In this document: positions 8,475 through 17,138 of the stretch, piece by piece | Position numbering within the stretch: the stretch's first letter is position 1 | How the letters are laid out: each line of letters opens with the position of its first letter | DNA from: Actinomycetaceae bacterium | Lineage (GTDB): Bacteria; Actinomycetota; Actinomycetes; Actinomycetales; Actinomycetaceae | Assembly (NCBI GenBank): GCA_030538185.1 | Contig: JAUNUK010000003.1 | Span: 1-64,000 of the forward strand | Reading direction: 5' to 3' | Length of the DNA stretch: 64,000 bases | Position numbers and translations under genes: made by a program | Notes under the pieces: generated by a model | Database searches by the model: none | Told to the model about the DNA's origin: nothing | What the model saw: the letters and a program-made list of their open reading frames with translations, nothing else

Positions 8475-9611
8475 TTAGTTGGTTTCTTGTACTATCTTGA
8501 GCTTCGCGGGCTCATCCTTGTAAACCTCTGCAGCATTATCCTTGGTCGCAACCACAGGAGTCAGCAGGAACGAAGGCACGTTCTTGCTGCCGTTGTTGTA
8601 CTGCTCGGAATCCACCTTGACCCCATTGAGGTCGGTCTGTTCGAGATCGCCGCCAATGAGCTTGACTGCCAAGTCAACCACGCTAGTTACCAGTGGCTTC
8701 GTGGGCTTAGAGATGGTGGAGTACTGCTTGCCCTGCATGATCCAGCGCAGTGATTCGTCCTCGGAATCCTGGCCTGTAACAACTGGTTGCGGCTTTCCGG
8801 CCTGCTCGCAGGAGGTCAGGACTGCACGGCCCAAGGTGTCATTGGGAGACAAAATGCCGTCTGGTGCCTTATCTCCGGGGTAGTTCTGCGCCAAAATCGC
8901 GTCCATACGGGTCTGTGCGTTCTTTGGATCCCAGCCCTGGGTAGCAGCCTGAGCCTGTGTGTTCTGGCCTGAGCCGATCACCAAGGTGCCGTCATCAATC
9001 TTTGGCTGCAACACCGACATGGCGCCTTCAAAGAACTTCGCAGAGTTCGAATCGTCATTTGATCCGGCCACTACTTCAATCGTGTAAGGCTTGACTCCTG
9101 GCTTGCTCTTCTCTAGGCCTTCAAGCAGGGCTTCACCTTGCTTTTGACCTACCCCAAAGTTGTCATAGGCGACGTAGTAGTTCAGGTCCAGGGTGTTCAT
9201 AAGCAGACGGTCATAAGCGATAACCGAGATGCCCACCTCAGTGGCCTTGGCCAATTGCGTGCCGAGAGAGCTGCCGTCCAGCGCACCGATAACCAACACC
9301 TTAGGGCCCTTGGCAATCATGGCATCGATCTGGTTCTGCTGTTCAGATACCTGGCCAGTTCCTGTGAACTGCACCAAGCACTTCAGGTTCTTTTCCTTGC
9401 ACAGTTCATTGAAGTACTGTTCGGCTTCCACCCAGTTCTGGGAGGTTTTTTGCGGCATCGAAATTCCAACGTCGATGGAGCCGGCAGCCGCTTTTGTATC
9501 CTGAGAGCTTTCGCCGCCTGCATCTTTGCCGGCATTACCGCCACAGCCAGACAGGGTCAAAGCCAACGCAGAAATCGCACCTAGCGCGATTATCCTTTTT
9601 GCTATTGCCAT
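8475..9611 (-). CDS. chvE: Multiple-monosaccharide ABC transporter substrate-binding lipoprotein
   Basis: A 378-residue secreted lipoprotein. The signal peptide ends in the lipobox LSGC, with the lipidated cysteine near residue 23, followed by a flexible Gly/Ser/Asp linker. The mature part is a type I periplasmic sugar-binding fold (IDVGISMPQKTSQNW, VLVIGALDGSSL, VVAGSNDDSNS, GILSPNDTLGRAV, VVTGQDSEDES) like ChvE/XylF. It captures monosaccharides outside the cell for the permease and ATPase encoded upstream. GAGG before the ATG supports the start. Last gene of a mmsA-mmsB-chvE order on the minus strand and followed by a strong terminator. Sugar specificity cannot be read from sequence. Confidence 0.92.
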   Translation of the reverse strand: MAIAKRIIALGAISALALTLSGCGGNAGKDAGGESSQDTKAAAGSIDVGISMPQKTSQNWVEAEQYFNELCKEKNLKCLVQFTGTGQVSEQQNQIDAMIAKGPKVLVIGALDGSSLGTQLAKATEVGISVIAYDRLLMNTLDLNYYVAYDNFGVGQKQGEALLEGLEKSKPGVKPYTIEVVAGSNDDSNSAKFFEGAMSVLQPKIDDGTLVIGSGQNTQAQAATQGWDPKNAQTRMDAILAQNYPGDKAPDGILSPNDTLGRAVLTSCEQAGKPQPVVTGQDSEDESLRWIMQGKQYSTISKPTKPLVTSVVDLAVKLIGGDLEQTDLNGVKVDSEQYNNGSKNVPSFLLTPVVATKDNAAEVYKDEPAKLKIVQETN

Positions 9612-9738
9612 TATTACCTCACTTTAGGTTATACCTGGGCCATCCAGGTTGAGCGTCACCGCTCCACGGCTCGCGCCGCAACTTTGGGGGGCCTGCTTTG
9701 CGCAGACCAGTTTTACTTATCCGTATGAGTCAAATCAG

Positions 9739-11025
9739 CTACTTTTGGGTAGCCTTTTCTTCATTTTTTGGTGCATCAGTCTGGGCGCCATCGACACCTA
9801 AGCGCTTACGGGCCTGGAGGAAGGTCCCAATGATAGAGGGGCGCCCTTGCATCTTCGAGATGACGTCAAAGGCGACTGCCAGCAACAGAACCAGGCCTTT
9901 AATCATCTGGGTGACATCTGAGCCCATGCCCATGAGGAACATGCCGTTGTTCAAGAAAGCCATAACCAAGGCTCCGATAATGGTCCCGCCAACCGTACCG
10001 ATGCCTCCCCAGACCGAAGCGCCACCGATAAACACAGAGGCAATGGCATCCAATTCCCAAGAAACCCCGTCCATTGGGGTGGATGAGGTAGAACGCCCCA
10101 CAAAGACAATGGCGGCGATAGCGGCCAAAATTGAGGAGTTGAACATGACAAAGAAATTAATCTTCTTCACAGATATACCCGTTAGACCAGCAGCTACGCG
10201 GTTGCCGCCGACTGCATACACCCCACGCCCAAGCGGAGTTTTGGTTGAGAGGAAATGGTAAAAGAAGAAAAGCAAAATAACGATTATCCCCGGAATCGGG
10301 AAAGAAGTACCTGGACGTCCCGTGGCAAACACCCAAGCACCTGCACCGACAATGGCAACAGCCACAGCCATTTGAATTAAAAACACATTGACGGGTCGGA
10401 CTTTCATTCCTAGGGAACTTTGACGCCTACGCGCCTTCAAACGCAAAACCACATAGCCTGCTGCCAAAACGGCGGCCAATATAATTGTTTCTGAGTTAAT
10501 GACCCAGTTACCTACTGTTATGGGAGGAATCCAGTTCATAAACCCAGCGCCGATGTACTTTACTTCGTTTGGTACTGGGATGGACACGGACTTCCCGATG
10601 TATTGGTTCATGCCTCTGAAAAGCATCATCCCAGCCAAGGTGACCACGAAGGCTGGCACCCCTACAAAAGCTACCCAAAAACCATGCCAGATGCCGATGA
10701 CCGCCCCCATGCAGAGGGCCACCAAAATGCCCACCCACCAGGGCATTCCCAGTCCCGTATCGGAAGTAGCCTTGGCCAGGACAATACCGACCACAGCCGC
10801 GACCGAGCCAACAGAGAGATCAATATGGCCAGCGATGATTACCAGCACCATGCCCATAGCCAGTATCAGCACATAGGCGTTACCAGAAATAACTGACTGT
10901 AAATTCTGAGCCGTCAGTGCTGTTCCGCCCGTAAGAAAATGGAATAACAGCATCTCCACTACCAGCACAATAACCATTGCGAACTGGCGGATATTGCCCC
11001 CCAGTAATTGTCTAAAAGCAGACAT
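9739..11025 (-). CDS. mmsB: Multiple-monosaccharide ABC transporter permease
   Basis: Integral membrane permease, 428 residues, with about ten hydrophobic helices. The segment FIGGASVWGGIGTVGG followed by TIIGALVMAFLNNGM is the conserved cytoplasmic loop that contacts the ATPase in the RbsC/XylH family, and HIDLSVGSVAAVVG is the N-terminal family signature. The ATG at 11025 is preceded by AAGGAG at six-base spacing. Downstream is the binding protein (127-bp gap) and upstream the two-domain ATPase, so it forms the transmembrane pore of that transporter, probably as a homodimer. Confidence 0.92.
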   Translation of the reverse strand: MSAFRQLLGGNIRQFAMVIVLVVEMLLFHFLTGGTALTAQNLQSVISGNAYVLILAMGMVLVIIAGHIDLSVGSVAAVVGIVLAKATSDTGLGMPWWVGILVALCMGAVIGIWHGFWVAFVGVPAFVVTLAGMMLFRGMNQYIGKSVSIPVPNEVKYIGAGFMNWIPPITVGNWVINSETIILAAVLAAGYVVLRLKARRRQSSLGMKVRPVNVFLIQMAVAVAIVGAGAWVFATGRPGTSFPIPGIIVILLFFFYHFLSTKTPLGRGVYAVGGNRVAAGLTGISVKKINFFVMFNSSILAAIAAIVFVGRSTSSTPMDGVSWELDAIASVFIGGASVWGGIGTVGGTIIGALVMAFLNNGMFLMGMGSDVTQMIKGLVLLLAVAFDVISKMQGRPSIIGTFLQARKRLGVDGAQTDAPKNEEKATQK

Positions 11026-11086
11026 GCTGTACTCCTTGATTTTTCTCTGTTTAACTAGTCTCAAAACACAGTGTTCGAGAGTCGAT

Positions 11087-12640
11087 TTATGGTTTCTTCC
11101 AGGTCGGGTTCATAAGACGCAATAACGATTCTTGATCCGCCTGCGCAGTATCGGTACACCCGGTAATTTCGCCCTCAAACACCGTGTAAATCCGATCAGT
11201 GATTCCTAACAGTTCGGGTAGTTCCGAAGAAATCACCACTACTGCCATTCCACGTTCCGCTAACTTTGCAATCAAGCCATAAATTTCATACTTCGCCCCC
11301 ACGTCAATGCCACGGGTAGGTTCGTCTAAAATCAGCACTTTTGGATCCGTGTACATCCACTTGGCTAGGACGACCTTTTGCATGTTCCCCCCACTAAGCG
11401 AGGATAGTAAGTTATCCACAGAAGGGGTTTTGATGCGCAAGTCGCGGCGATAATCTTCTGCCACCTGCATTACTGAAGGCCAGTCGATCACGAAACCGGA
11501 TCTGCAGGCTTTCTTCATCTTTGCGCTGATGATTTGGCCTTTAATGTTGTCAAGCATATTGAGGCCCTGGACTTTGCGGTCCTCGGGCAGGTACGCCAGC
11601 CCTGCATTAATCGCTGCCGGAACACTTTTTGCCTTTATTTCTACCCCGTCCAAAAAGACTTGTCCGGACTCAAATATTCCGTAAGACTGCCCAAAAATGG
11701 AGCGCGCCAACTCTGTACGCCCGGCTCCCATAAGCCCTGCCAGGCCGACGACTTCTCCGCCTCTGACCTCTATTGATGAGCCTTTGCAGACATATCGTTC
11801 AGTGTTGATGGGGTGGCGCACCCACCAGTCTTTCACCGAGAAACGCACCTCACCGATCTGCGGGGTACGCGGCGGGAAACGGTTGTCCAAAGCTCGGCCT
11901 ACCATGGACGAGATGATGCGGTCTTCATTAACATGACCGTCTTTAACATCCATGGTTTCGATGGTGCGTCCGTCTCTAATGACAGTGATTTGGTCTGAAA
12001 CGGCTTCAATCTCGCCCAGTTTATGCGAAATCATGATCTGAGAGATTCCGCGTTCACGCTGCTTTCGCATCAGATCCAAGAGATGTGCCGATTCTTCTTC
12101 GTTCAAGGCAGATGTGGGTTCATCCAAAATCAACAAGCGCACATTCTTTGACAGCGCTTTGGCGATTTCAACTAACTGTTGCTTACCCACGCCCAGTTCT
12201 TTAATGGGCGTATTGGGATCGTCGTCTAAGCCAACTTCTGCCATGAGCAAGGCTGCACGCTTGCGTGTTTCCAACCAGTCAATGACTCCGCCACGTTTGA
12301 TTTCGTTGCCTAAGAATATGTTTTCAGCAATTGTCAGCTCGGGAATCAGTGCGAGTTCCTGGTGAATAATGGCGATCCCGACACTTGCCGAATCTCGCAC
12401 ATTTCTGAAACGACACTCTTGGCCTTCGTAAATGACCTCTCCACTGTAGGAGCCGTGTGGCCACACCCCGGACAGCACCTTCATGAGGGTGGATTTGCCA
12501 GCACCGTTTTCTCCACAGAGTGAGTGGATAGAAGCGCGGGTTACCTGAAAGCTAACGTCGTCGAGTGCCCGCACTCCAGGAAATTCCTTTACGATGTGAC
12601 GCATTTCCAATACAACTGGGTTGTCACTAGCGGCGGCCAC
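11087..12640 (-). CDS. mmsA: Multiple-monosaccharide ABC transporter ATP-binding protein
   Basis: A 517-residue protein with two ABC domains, as in RbsA/XylG/MmsA. The first has a normal Walker A (GENGAGKSTLMKVL, about 38-51) and Walker B LLILDEPTSAL; the second has the degenerate Walker A GLMGAGRTELARS and the signature LSGGNMQKV with Walker B VLILDEPTRGID, as usual for this family. The GTG start follows GGAGG closely. Gene order ATPase-permease-binding protein suggests one transcript beginning here. A 12-bp perfect inverted repeat 58 bases upstream of the start may be its operator. Confidence 0.92.
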   Translation of the reverse strand: MAAASDNPVVLEMRHIVKEFPGVRALDDVSFQVTRASIHSLCGENGAGKSTLMKVLSGVWPHGSYSGEVIYEGQECRFRNVRDSASVGIAIIHQELALIPELTIAENIFLGNEIKRGGVIDWLETRKRAALLMAEVGLDDDPNTPIKELGVGKQQLVEIAKALSKNVRLLILDEPTSALNEEESAHLLDLMRKQRERGISQIMISHKLGEIEAVSDQITVIRDGRTIETMDVKDGHVNEDRIISSMVGRALDNRFPPRTPQIGEVRFSVKDWWVRHPINTERYVCKGSSIEVRGGEVVGLAGLMGAGRTELARSIFGQSYGIFESGQVFLDGVEIKAKSVPAAINAGLAYLPEDRKVQGLNMLDNIKGQIISAKMKKACRSGFVIDWPSVMQVAEDYRRDLRIKTPSVDNLLSSLSGGNMQKVVLAKWMYTDPKVLILDEPTRGIDVGAKYEIYGLIAKLAERGMAVVVISSELPELLGITDRIYTVFEGEITGCTDTAQADQESLLRLMNPTWKKP

Positions 12641-12697
12641 CGCACCTCCCGACCTCGTCGTCCAAGTTTTGAATCCTAGCGTCGCTAAGCCTCACAT

Positions 12698-12709
12698 AAC
12701 GCTTGCGTT
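12698..12709. promoter_or_regulatory. Operator-like palindrome upstream of mmsA
   Basis: AACGC-TT-GCGTT is a perfect inverted repeat in the promoter region of the sugar transporter operon, of the form bound by LacI/GalR-type regulators. A second imperfect palindrome (GTTCA-N4-TGAAC) lies at 12764-12777. No such regulator is in the window. Confidence 0.4.
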
Positions 12710-12966
12710 GTTGTCAACCGAACAACACAAGGCTTCATCATACTCCTGAAATCTATGTTTTGCGTTCACAGATGAACATACAGCCTGTGCTTCTGCTAAC
12801 AGTCTGTCTGTAAATTATGAGGTCACAAACCCCACGAGCTGAGGCCCCTACACCCGCGTCCTGTTCACAGGGTGTTCACCACTGCTTGCGGCAAACAACG
12901 CACAGTAACGCCGCAATTTCTACGTCCTGGATTACGCCCACAGGCTTTCGCTGATGCCGCACCAAG

Positions 12967-13190
12967 GATTATCGCGGCGCAATGATTTGTGTTCAGGCTC
13001 TGCCCAGAGTCTTTGGGACTAGAAAAAGCGAAAATCGCATTTTTCGCTTTTTCGCGAGTGACGCGCCGCGGATTATCGCGGCGCAATTTCAACGCTCAGG
13101 CTCTGCCCAGATGTTTGAGAAATAGATTTTGCGGAAATCGCACTTTCCGCAAAATCGCGAGTGACGCGCCGCGGATTATCGCGGCGCAAT
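12967..13190. repeat. Tandem ~104-bp structured repeat, two full copies and one partial
   Basis: The block GATTATCGCGGCGCAAT recurs at 12967, 13071 and 13174 (periods 104 and 103). Each full unit carries CAGGCTCTGCCCAGA and then an A/T-rich hairpin: an AAAAGCGAAAA stem at about 13022-13052 in the first, an ATTTTGCGGAAA stem at about 13125-13155 in the second. The stems differ in sequence but both stay paired. The second and third unit borders form GCGCCGCG-GATTAT-CGCGGCGC. A degenerate fragment lies at about 12908-12960. This explains most of the gene-free stretch 12641-13231. Confidence 0.8.
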
Positions 13191-13202
13191 TAAAAATTAA
13201 AC

Positions 13203-13224
13203 TTAGGGCCCCTCGGGGCCCTAA
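13203..13224. terminator. Hairpin terminator next to tRNA-Ala
   Basis: TTAGGGCCCC pairs with GGGGCCCTAA (stem of eight to ten pairs, tight loop). It lies just 3' of the tRNA gene on the minus strand and is followed there by AAGTTTAATTTTT. Confidence 0.7.
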
Positions 13225-13231
13225 CCTTTTG

Positions 13232-13304
13232 TGGAGCTAGGGGGATTCGAACCCCCGACCTCTTCATTGCGAACGAAGCGCGCTACCAACTGCGCCATAG
13301 CCCC
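13232..13304 (-). tRNA. tRNA-Ala (anticodon CGC)
   Basis: Full cloverleaf on the minus strand, 73 nt: acceptor GGGGCTA/TAGCTCC, D arm GCGC..GCGC, anticodon stem CTTCG/TGAAG around loop TTCGCAA, and T arm GGGGG-TTCGAAT-CCCCC. Anticodon CGC reads GCG. CCA is not encoded. Confidence 0.95.
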
Positions 13305-13405
13305 AAATAACATCGGCAAGTCTAACACTCGCCCTCGGATTGCTCCAAGCACTAGAGCTGACCTGGCCTAACGTGCTGAAACCTTAGAAACCTACGTGAA
13401 GGACC

Positions 13406-14491
13406 CTACGCCCCCTTGGCTCGGCGCTTGTTCAAAATTTCTTCCAGGTCCAACAGGCCCGTGTCCGTCCCGACGACCTCTTGCACAGCAACCGCAGGGG
13501 CTGTGGCAGGCAATGGGGTCGCCTGCATCGGCCGCATTGGCACCCGCGCACGCACCTCAGCCGCACCCTGAGCATCCTCATCCACTGACATCGGCACGTA
13601 CAAAGGAGCCGGAGCCTTCAAGGTATAGGTCGGCGGAGGTACCGGAACCGGCGTCCACTCGGTCCCAACGCTGGCTTGCGCCTCGTCCGCCTTTGCTTTT
13701 ATCTCGCCTTCAGTTTCTTCTTCACTGCCGAGGGCGGTACGTTCTTCCTCTTGCACTGAGGGCGGTTCAGCACTTTGTGGCTGTGTTTGGGCTATATCTG
13801 TTTGCCCACCTTCAGTTGTCTCCACATTTTCTGAAGCGTCCTCGGCAACCTTTGCCCAGTTGATGTAGCGCCGTCTGGCCGCACCAGCAGCCTCGCCTGC
13901 AGCTGCACTGCCGCCCAGAGCCAGGCGTCCGGAAGGCGTGCGAGCCAGTCTTTCCTCCACTTCGCGCACACGAGCAGCTAAACGCGCATCGTTCGCCAGC
14001 CCTTGACGAGCGGCGACGGTTCCCAATCCCAACACACCTACAACACCGGCAATGGGCGCTGCCACCCAGCCCCAAGAAACGATGCCGATCCCGGCAGACA
14101 CCCCCAAGGCGAGTGCAACACCTGCAAATATCGAGACCAGGGCCAAACGCCTCTTGGCGGCCGCAGCACGCCTAGCACCCGCAGCGGCCCTTGCCGCGCG
14201 CGCTGAAACTAGCTCTTTCACGTCCTGTGTCAGACGAACGCTTCGATTCACGGGCCTGTCCATTTGGGTCCCCCTTCTTTGCGTGTGGATTCGCACACTG
14301 GCCGATTCGGGTATGGCTGCCTCAGCCGCGCTTGTCGCAACACCGGCGGTTTCAAGGAGCCTCATATCGCTGGAAAATCGGTCCTCTGTGCGTGCCTCAC
14401 CCATCAGCTTTCTGGACTTCACTACCTGGGGCAGCAGGTATGCGACAACCACGAAAGTGAGCGCAACGAGCAGCCAGGCAGGGGTATCCAT
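13406..14491 (-). CDS. Uncharacterised actinobacterial membrane protein
   Basis: A 361-residue protein I cannot name. A membrane helix spans about residues 6-23 (WLLVALTFVVVAYLLP), a basic, Ala/Arg-rich region follows to about 115, then two more helices (about 117-135 and 141-160), then a long charged cytoplasmic tail rich in Glu, Ala and Pro. Similar proteins occur beside the Glp/MoeA and acetyltransferase genes in actinobacteria, sometimes in cell-division neighbourhoods, but I do not infer a role. Two copies of the dispersed 9-mer, one the G-to-A variant, lie in the coding tail. Confidence 0.7.
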   Translation of the reverse strand: MDTPAWLLVALTFVVVAYLLPQVVKSRKLMGEARTEDRFSSDMRLLETAGVATSAAEAAIPESASVRIHTQRRGTQMDRPVNRSVRLTQDVKELVSARAARAAAGARRAAAAKRRLALVSIFAGVALALGVSAGIGIVSWGWVAAPIAGVVGVLGLGTVAARQGLANDARLAARVREVEERLARTPSGRLALGGSAAAGEAAGAARRRYINWAKVAEDASENVETTEGGQTDIAQTQPQSAEPPSVQEEERTALGSEEETEGEIKAKADEAQASVGTEWTPVPVPPPTYTLKAPAPLYVPMSVDEDAQGAAEVRARVPMRPMQATPLPATAPAVAVQEVVGTDTGLLDLEEILNKRRAKGA

Positions 14492-14640
14492 GCCCCTACA
14501 TTAACGACGCGCCCTCACGCATTTTCTCGCCACACCGCAGGCTCAGGGTCTTTACAGAAAGGTCACTATCACACCAGTAACACCCGCCTCATTTCCCCCA
14601 GTGTCCCCATTTTTGAACCCAAAAGGAACACATCTCTTGC

Positions 14641-14862
14641 AACATCGTCACCTTCGGACAACAAGGTCACCAGGTGACGAAGTTGCACAGTTTGATGGCC
14701 AAGAACCAGACCTCTGAAATGAACATCGTCACCCCCAGACAACAAGGTCACCCAGAGAAGCGCTTTGCTGCTCTCAAAGCGGGATAGTGTGTCGATGTTG
14801 ATCCAGGGTGACGGTATTTCGTCACCACGAACCAACAAGGTCACCAGGTGACGATGTTGCAC
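14641..14862. repeat. GTCACC repeat family, three copies, partly palindromic
   Basis: A 30-bp unit beginning CAACAAGGTCACCAGGTGAC and ending GTTGCAC is present at 14659-14688 and 14833-14862 with one mismatch, and truncated after GTCACC at 14740-14752. Its centre GTCACC-A-GGTGAC is a palindrome. Each unit is preceded 15-18 bases earlier by a CGTCACC word. Gene-free stretch 14492-14924 consists mostly of this and the next repeat. Possibly a remnant of a mobile element; no transposase is visible. Confidence 0.75.
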
Positions 14863-14918
14863 ATGGGGGGCTTGTTGTAAAGGCGCGGGCACATGGGGGT
14901 CTTATTGTAAAGGCGCGT
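14859..14918. repeat. 30-bp tandem duplication
   Basis: Two adjacent 30-bp copies beginning GCACATGGGGG, containing TTGTAAAGGCGCG and differing at three positions (14859-14888 and 14889-14918). They abut the stop of the acetyltransferase gene. Confidence 0.8.
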
Positions 14919-14924
14919 GCCTAT

Positions 14925-15623
14925 CTATGACTCCCGAAGATTCATGAACCGTTCCAGCCGCGCTACTAACCCGCCGTCCTCGGCAATCTCTTCTCTTACG
15001 ACGGCGAAACCCAAGTGGTCGGCCCACTGGCCGTTGATGTGCATGTAGGCCTCGTGGTACCCCTCCAGGCGCAGGCCAAGTTTGTCTACCACCCGCAAGG
15101 ATGCGGCGTTTTCTGGGCGGATGAAGATCTCGATGCGATGTAAACCCAGTTCGAAAATGGCCCAATCCGTGAGCATCGCGACGACCAAGGGTGCCAGTCC
15201 TCTCCCGGCGGCACTTTGAGCGACCCAATAACCAATAGAGCCGCGCAGACCAGAACCGCGGGTGATGGATGACAAGGAAATCTGGCCCAGCAACTCGCCG
15301 TCAACAAGGATTCCAAACATCAGCCCCACGCCATTGCGGGCATCTTGATCTGCCTGGTAAACGTACCTTTCCATCGTAAGGGGCATCCGGTTGGCTTCTG
15401 GCGAGGACGCCTCCCAGGGAGTCAGCCATATGCGGTTGGCCTGACGCAGCTGCTCCACGGCGCGGTGATCCCCGCCTCGCAATTCGCGCAGCTCTACACG
15501 ATCGGGTTCATAATCAACATTTGAGCGCGAGGGGCGCAGCAAACCGCGCACGCCCACATCCAGTTGATCGATCACAATGCGCCGACGAAAACGCCTGCCC
15601 AGACCCACATTCTCGAAGCTCAT
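14925..15623 (-). CDS. GNAT family N-acetyltransferase (RimJ/RimL-like)
   Basis: An acetyl-CoA-dependent acetyltransferase of about 232 residues. The core shows VELRELRGGDHRAVEQL at the N-terminal strand, then GELLGQISLSSI, the acetyl-CoA loop as IGYWVAQSAAGRGLAPL, and RIEIFIRPENAASLRVVDK with LGLRLEGY, the usual order of a RimJ/L domain. Such enzymes acetylate the N-terminus of ribosomal or other proteins. No clear ribosome site precedes either the ATG at 15623 or a TTG 12 codons earlier, so the start is uncertain. It lies between Glp/MoeA and a membrane protein gene, a common actinobacterial order. Confidence 0.85.
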   Translation of the reverse strand: MSFENVGLGRRFRRRIVIDQLDVGVRGLLRPSRSNVDYEPDRVELRELRGGDHRAVEQLRQANRIWLTPWEASSPEANRMPLTMERYVYQADQDARNGVGLMFGILVDGELLGQISLSSITRGSGLRGSIGYWVAQSAAGRGLAPLVVAMLTDWAIFELGLHRIEIFIRPENAASLRVVDKLGLRLEGYHEAYMHINGQWADHLGFAVVREEIAEDGGLVARLERFMNLRES

Positions 15624-15741
15624 GATGTGCCCACTAGTAAAGTCCCCGCTCAAACCCAATACTCATCACATAAACTCCACTCATTTAATCGAGTCTTCAG
15701 CTCAACCTTCGCCACCCGGCTCAAACCGGCCCCAACAACAC

Positions 15742-17004
15742 CTACCCCAACACCATGCAGTACAGCCGGTCCCCAACCGCCACACGGGTCTGGTTTTCAG
15801 GCACCACGGCGAAAGCATTGGCATCAGCCAGGGCCGTCAACAGGGGTTGACCAGGGACCCCACACACCTCGGCGACATACCCCGCGCCCAGACTACCGCT
15901 CAAACGGACTGGCACGAACTGGCGGCGACCGGCGGGTGATTCCCAGCCATCCTCAACGCGCGCCTCCACAGAATCGCGGTACAACCCGGCGCGCCCAGCC
16001 ATCTTCCTCAAGGCCGGGCGCACGAAGGACTCGAAGGCGACCTGTGCCGCCACGGGGTCCCCAGGCAAACAAAAAATCGGCGTATCTGAGTCGCCCACGG
16101 TTCCAACACCCAGTTGCCGCCCTGGCGATATGGCCACATTGTCAAAACGCACGGTCCCCAAAGGCCCCAAAACGTCCTTGACGGTGTCCCCAGCCCCGTA
16201 GGATAAGCCGCCTGTCGTGACGATGACATCGGCGCGAACCATCTGGTCTTCCAGGGTTTCACGCAGCGCGTGCCTCTCATCCGGGACCGCTGCGACCCTA
16301 AAGGTTGTGGCGTCCGCGTCACGCGCCGCCGTTGTCAAGGCGTGCCCATTGGCGTCAAACACCGCGCCCGCAGCGGCACGCGCACCGCCCGCACCACCAA
16401 CAACACCCCCCGAAGAACCAGGCTCAATCAATTCATCCCCAATAGACACAACCACAACCCTGGGCCGAGGATGTACCGCGAGCCGCCCTCGGCCTAAGCC
16501 TGCCAAAACCGCTATTTGCCTGGCCCCAACCCGAATCCCGCGAGGCAAAACCGTGACACCCGCGCGCGTATCTTGACCGCGCGAACGCACGTAGGCCCCA
16601 GCCTCCACCGCACGCGTCACCGATACGCGAACCTCTCCGTGATCGGTGTGCTCAATGGGGATAACCGCATCGGCTCCGCTGGGCATGGGCGCCCCGGAAG
16701 CGATACGTACACAGGTGCCCTCAACATGGCTGATGCCCGAGGCGACCCCTGGTAACTGGTCGCCCAACACAGGCAATACCAGCGAAACCTCCCCGGCAGG
16801 CAGCCGCGCAAGCCCCAAAGCGACCTCTTCTGCGCGCACCGCATACCCATCCCTGGCCGCCAAATCGACGATGGGAAGGTCGGCCTCGGCGGCGATGTCC
16901 TCGGCCAAGACGCAGCCCACCGCATCGGGCAAAGCGACAACCAACGGCGGTAAGGGCCCGACTGCTGCCAAGCATTCACCCAGATGTTCAGCGACACTGC
17001 GCAC
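15742..17004 (-). CDS. glp: Molybdopterin molybdotransferase, MoeA/Glp type
   Basis: A 420-residue protein of the MoeA/gephyrin family, which inserts molybdate into adenylylated molybdopterin in the cytoplasm. Seen in order: DLAARDGYAVRAEE near 45-60, the ASGAPMPSGADAVIPIE segment, VVVVSIGDELIEPG, the MoCF-fold TTGGLSYGAGDTVKDVLGPLG, and LPGDPVAAQVAFESFVRP. The N-terminal motif lacks the usual PxxDNSAMDGYA form (here DLAARDGYA). In actinobacteria the gephyrin-like Glp acts with FtsZ/SepF in division, so this copy, placed near membrane and acetyltransferase genes without other moa genes, could be Glp; I cannot separate the two roles from sequence. Confidence 0.82.
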   Translation of the reverse strand: MRSVAEHLGECLAAVGPLPPLVVALPDAVGCVLAEDIAAEADLPIVDLAARDGYAVRAEEVALGLARLPAGEVSLVLPVLGDQLPGVASGISHVEGTCVRIASGAPMPSGADAVIPIEHTDHGEVRVSVTRAVEAGAYVRSRGQDTRAGVTVLPRGIRVGARQIAVLAGLGRGRLAVHPRPRVVVVSIGDELIEPGSSGGVVGGAGGARAAAGAVFDANGHALTTAARDADATTFRVAAVPDERHALRETLEDQMVRADVIVTTGGLSYGAGDTVKDVLGPLGTVRFDNVAISPGRQLGVGTVGDSDTPIFCLPGDPVAAQVAFESFVRPALRKMAGRAGLYRDSVEARVEDGWESPAGRRQFVPVRLSGSLGAGYVAEVCGVPGQPLLTALADANAFAVVPENQTRVAVGDRLYCMVLG

Positions 17005-17104
17005 TTTGACTCCGTTTCCTTGCCCTGCTCACAACCTTCGCCCACCTACGCCCACCTACGCCACACGTATGCCTACAGATTAGGCCACATGCCCAGGTAT
17101 GTGG

Positions 17105-17132
17105 CTGACATATTGCCCCTTTGAGGCACAAT
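17105..17132 (+). promoter_or_regulatory. Promoter of a leaderless 5-FTHF cyclo-ligase gene
   Basis: CTGACA at 17105-17110 and CACAAT at 17127-17132 with a 16-bp spacer. Transcription would begin about seven bases later, at the GTG at 17139. Confidence 0.55.
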
Positions 17133-17138
17133 AGGGGT

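Noticed and set aside
12865-13092. 75-residue minus-strand frame in the repeat region
   Set aside because: It is made of the tandem repeat sequence and has no homology or start signal.
12967-13190. CRISPR-like array from the regularly spaced repeats
   Set aside because: Only three copies, the spacers are themselves repeats with hairpins, and no cas gene is near.
14569-14892. 107-residue minus-strand frame with repeated HLVTLL..GDD
   Set aside because: The protein repeats come from the DNA repeats in the region; no start signal and no family.
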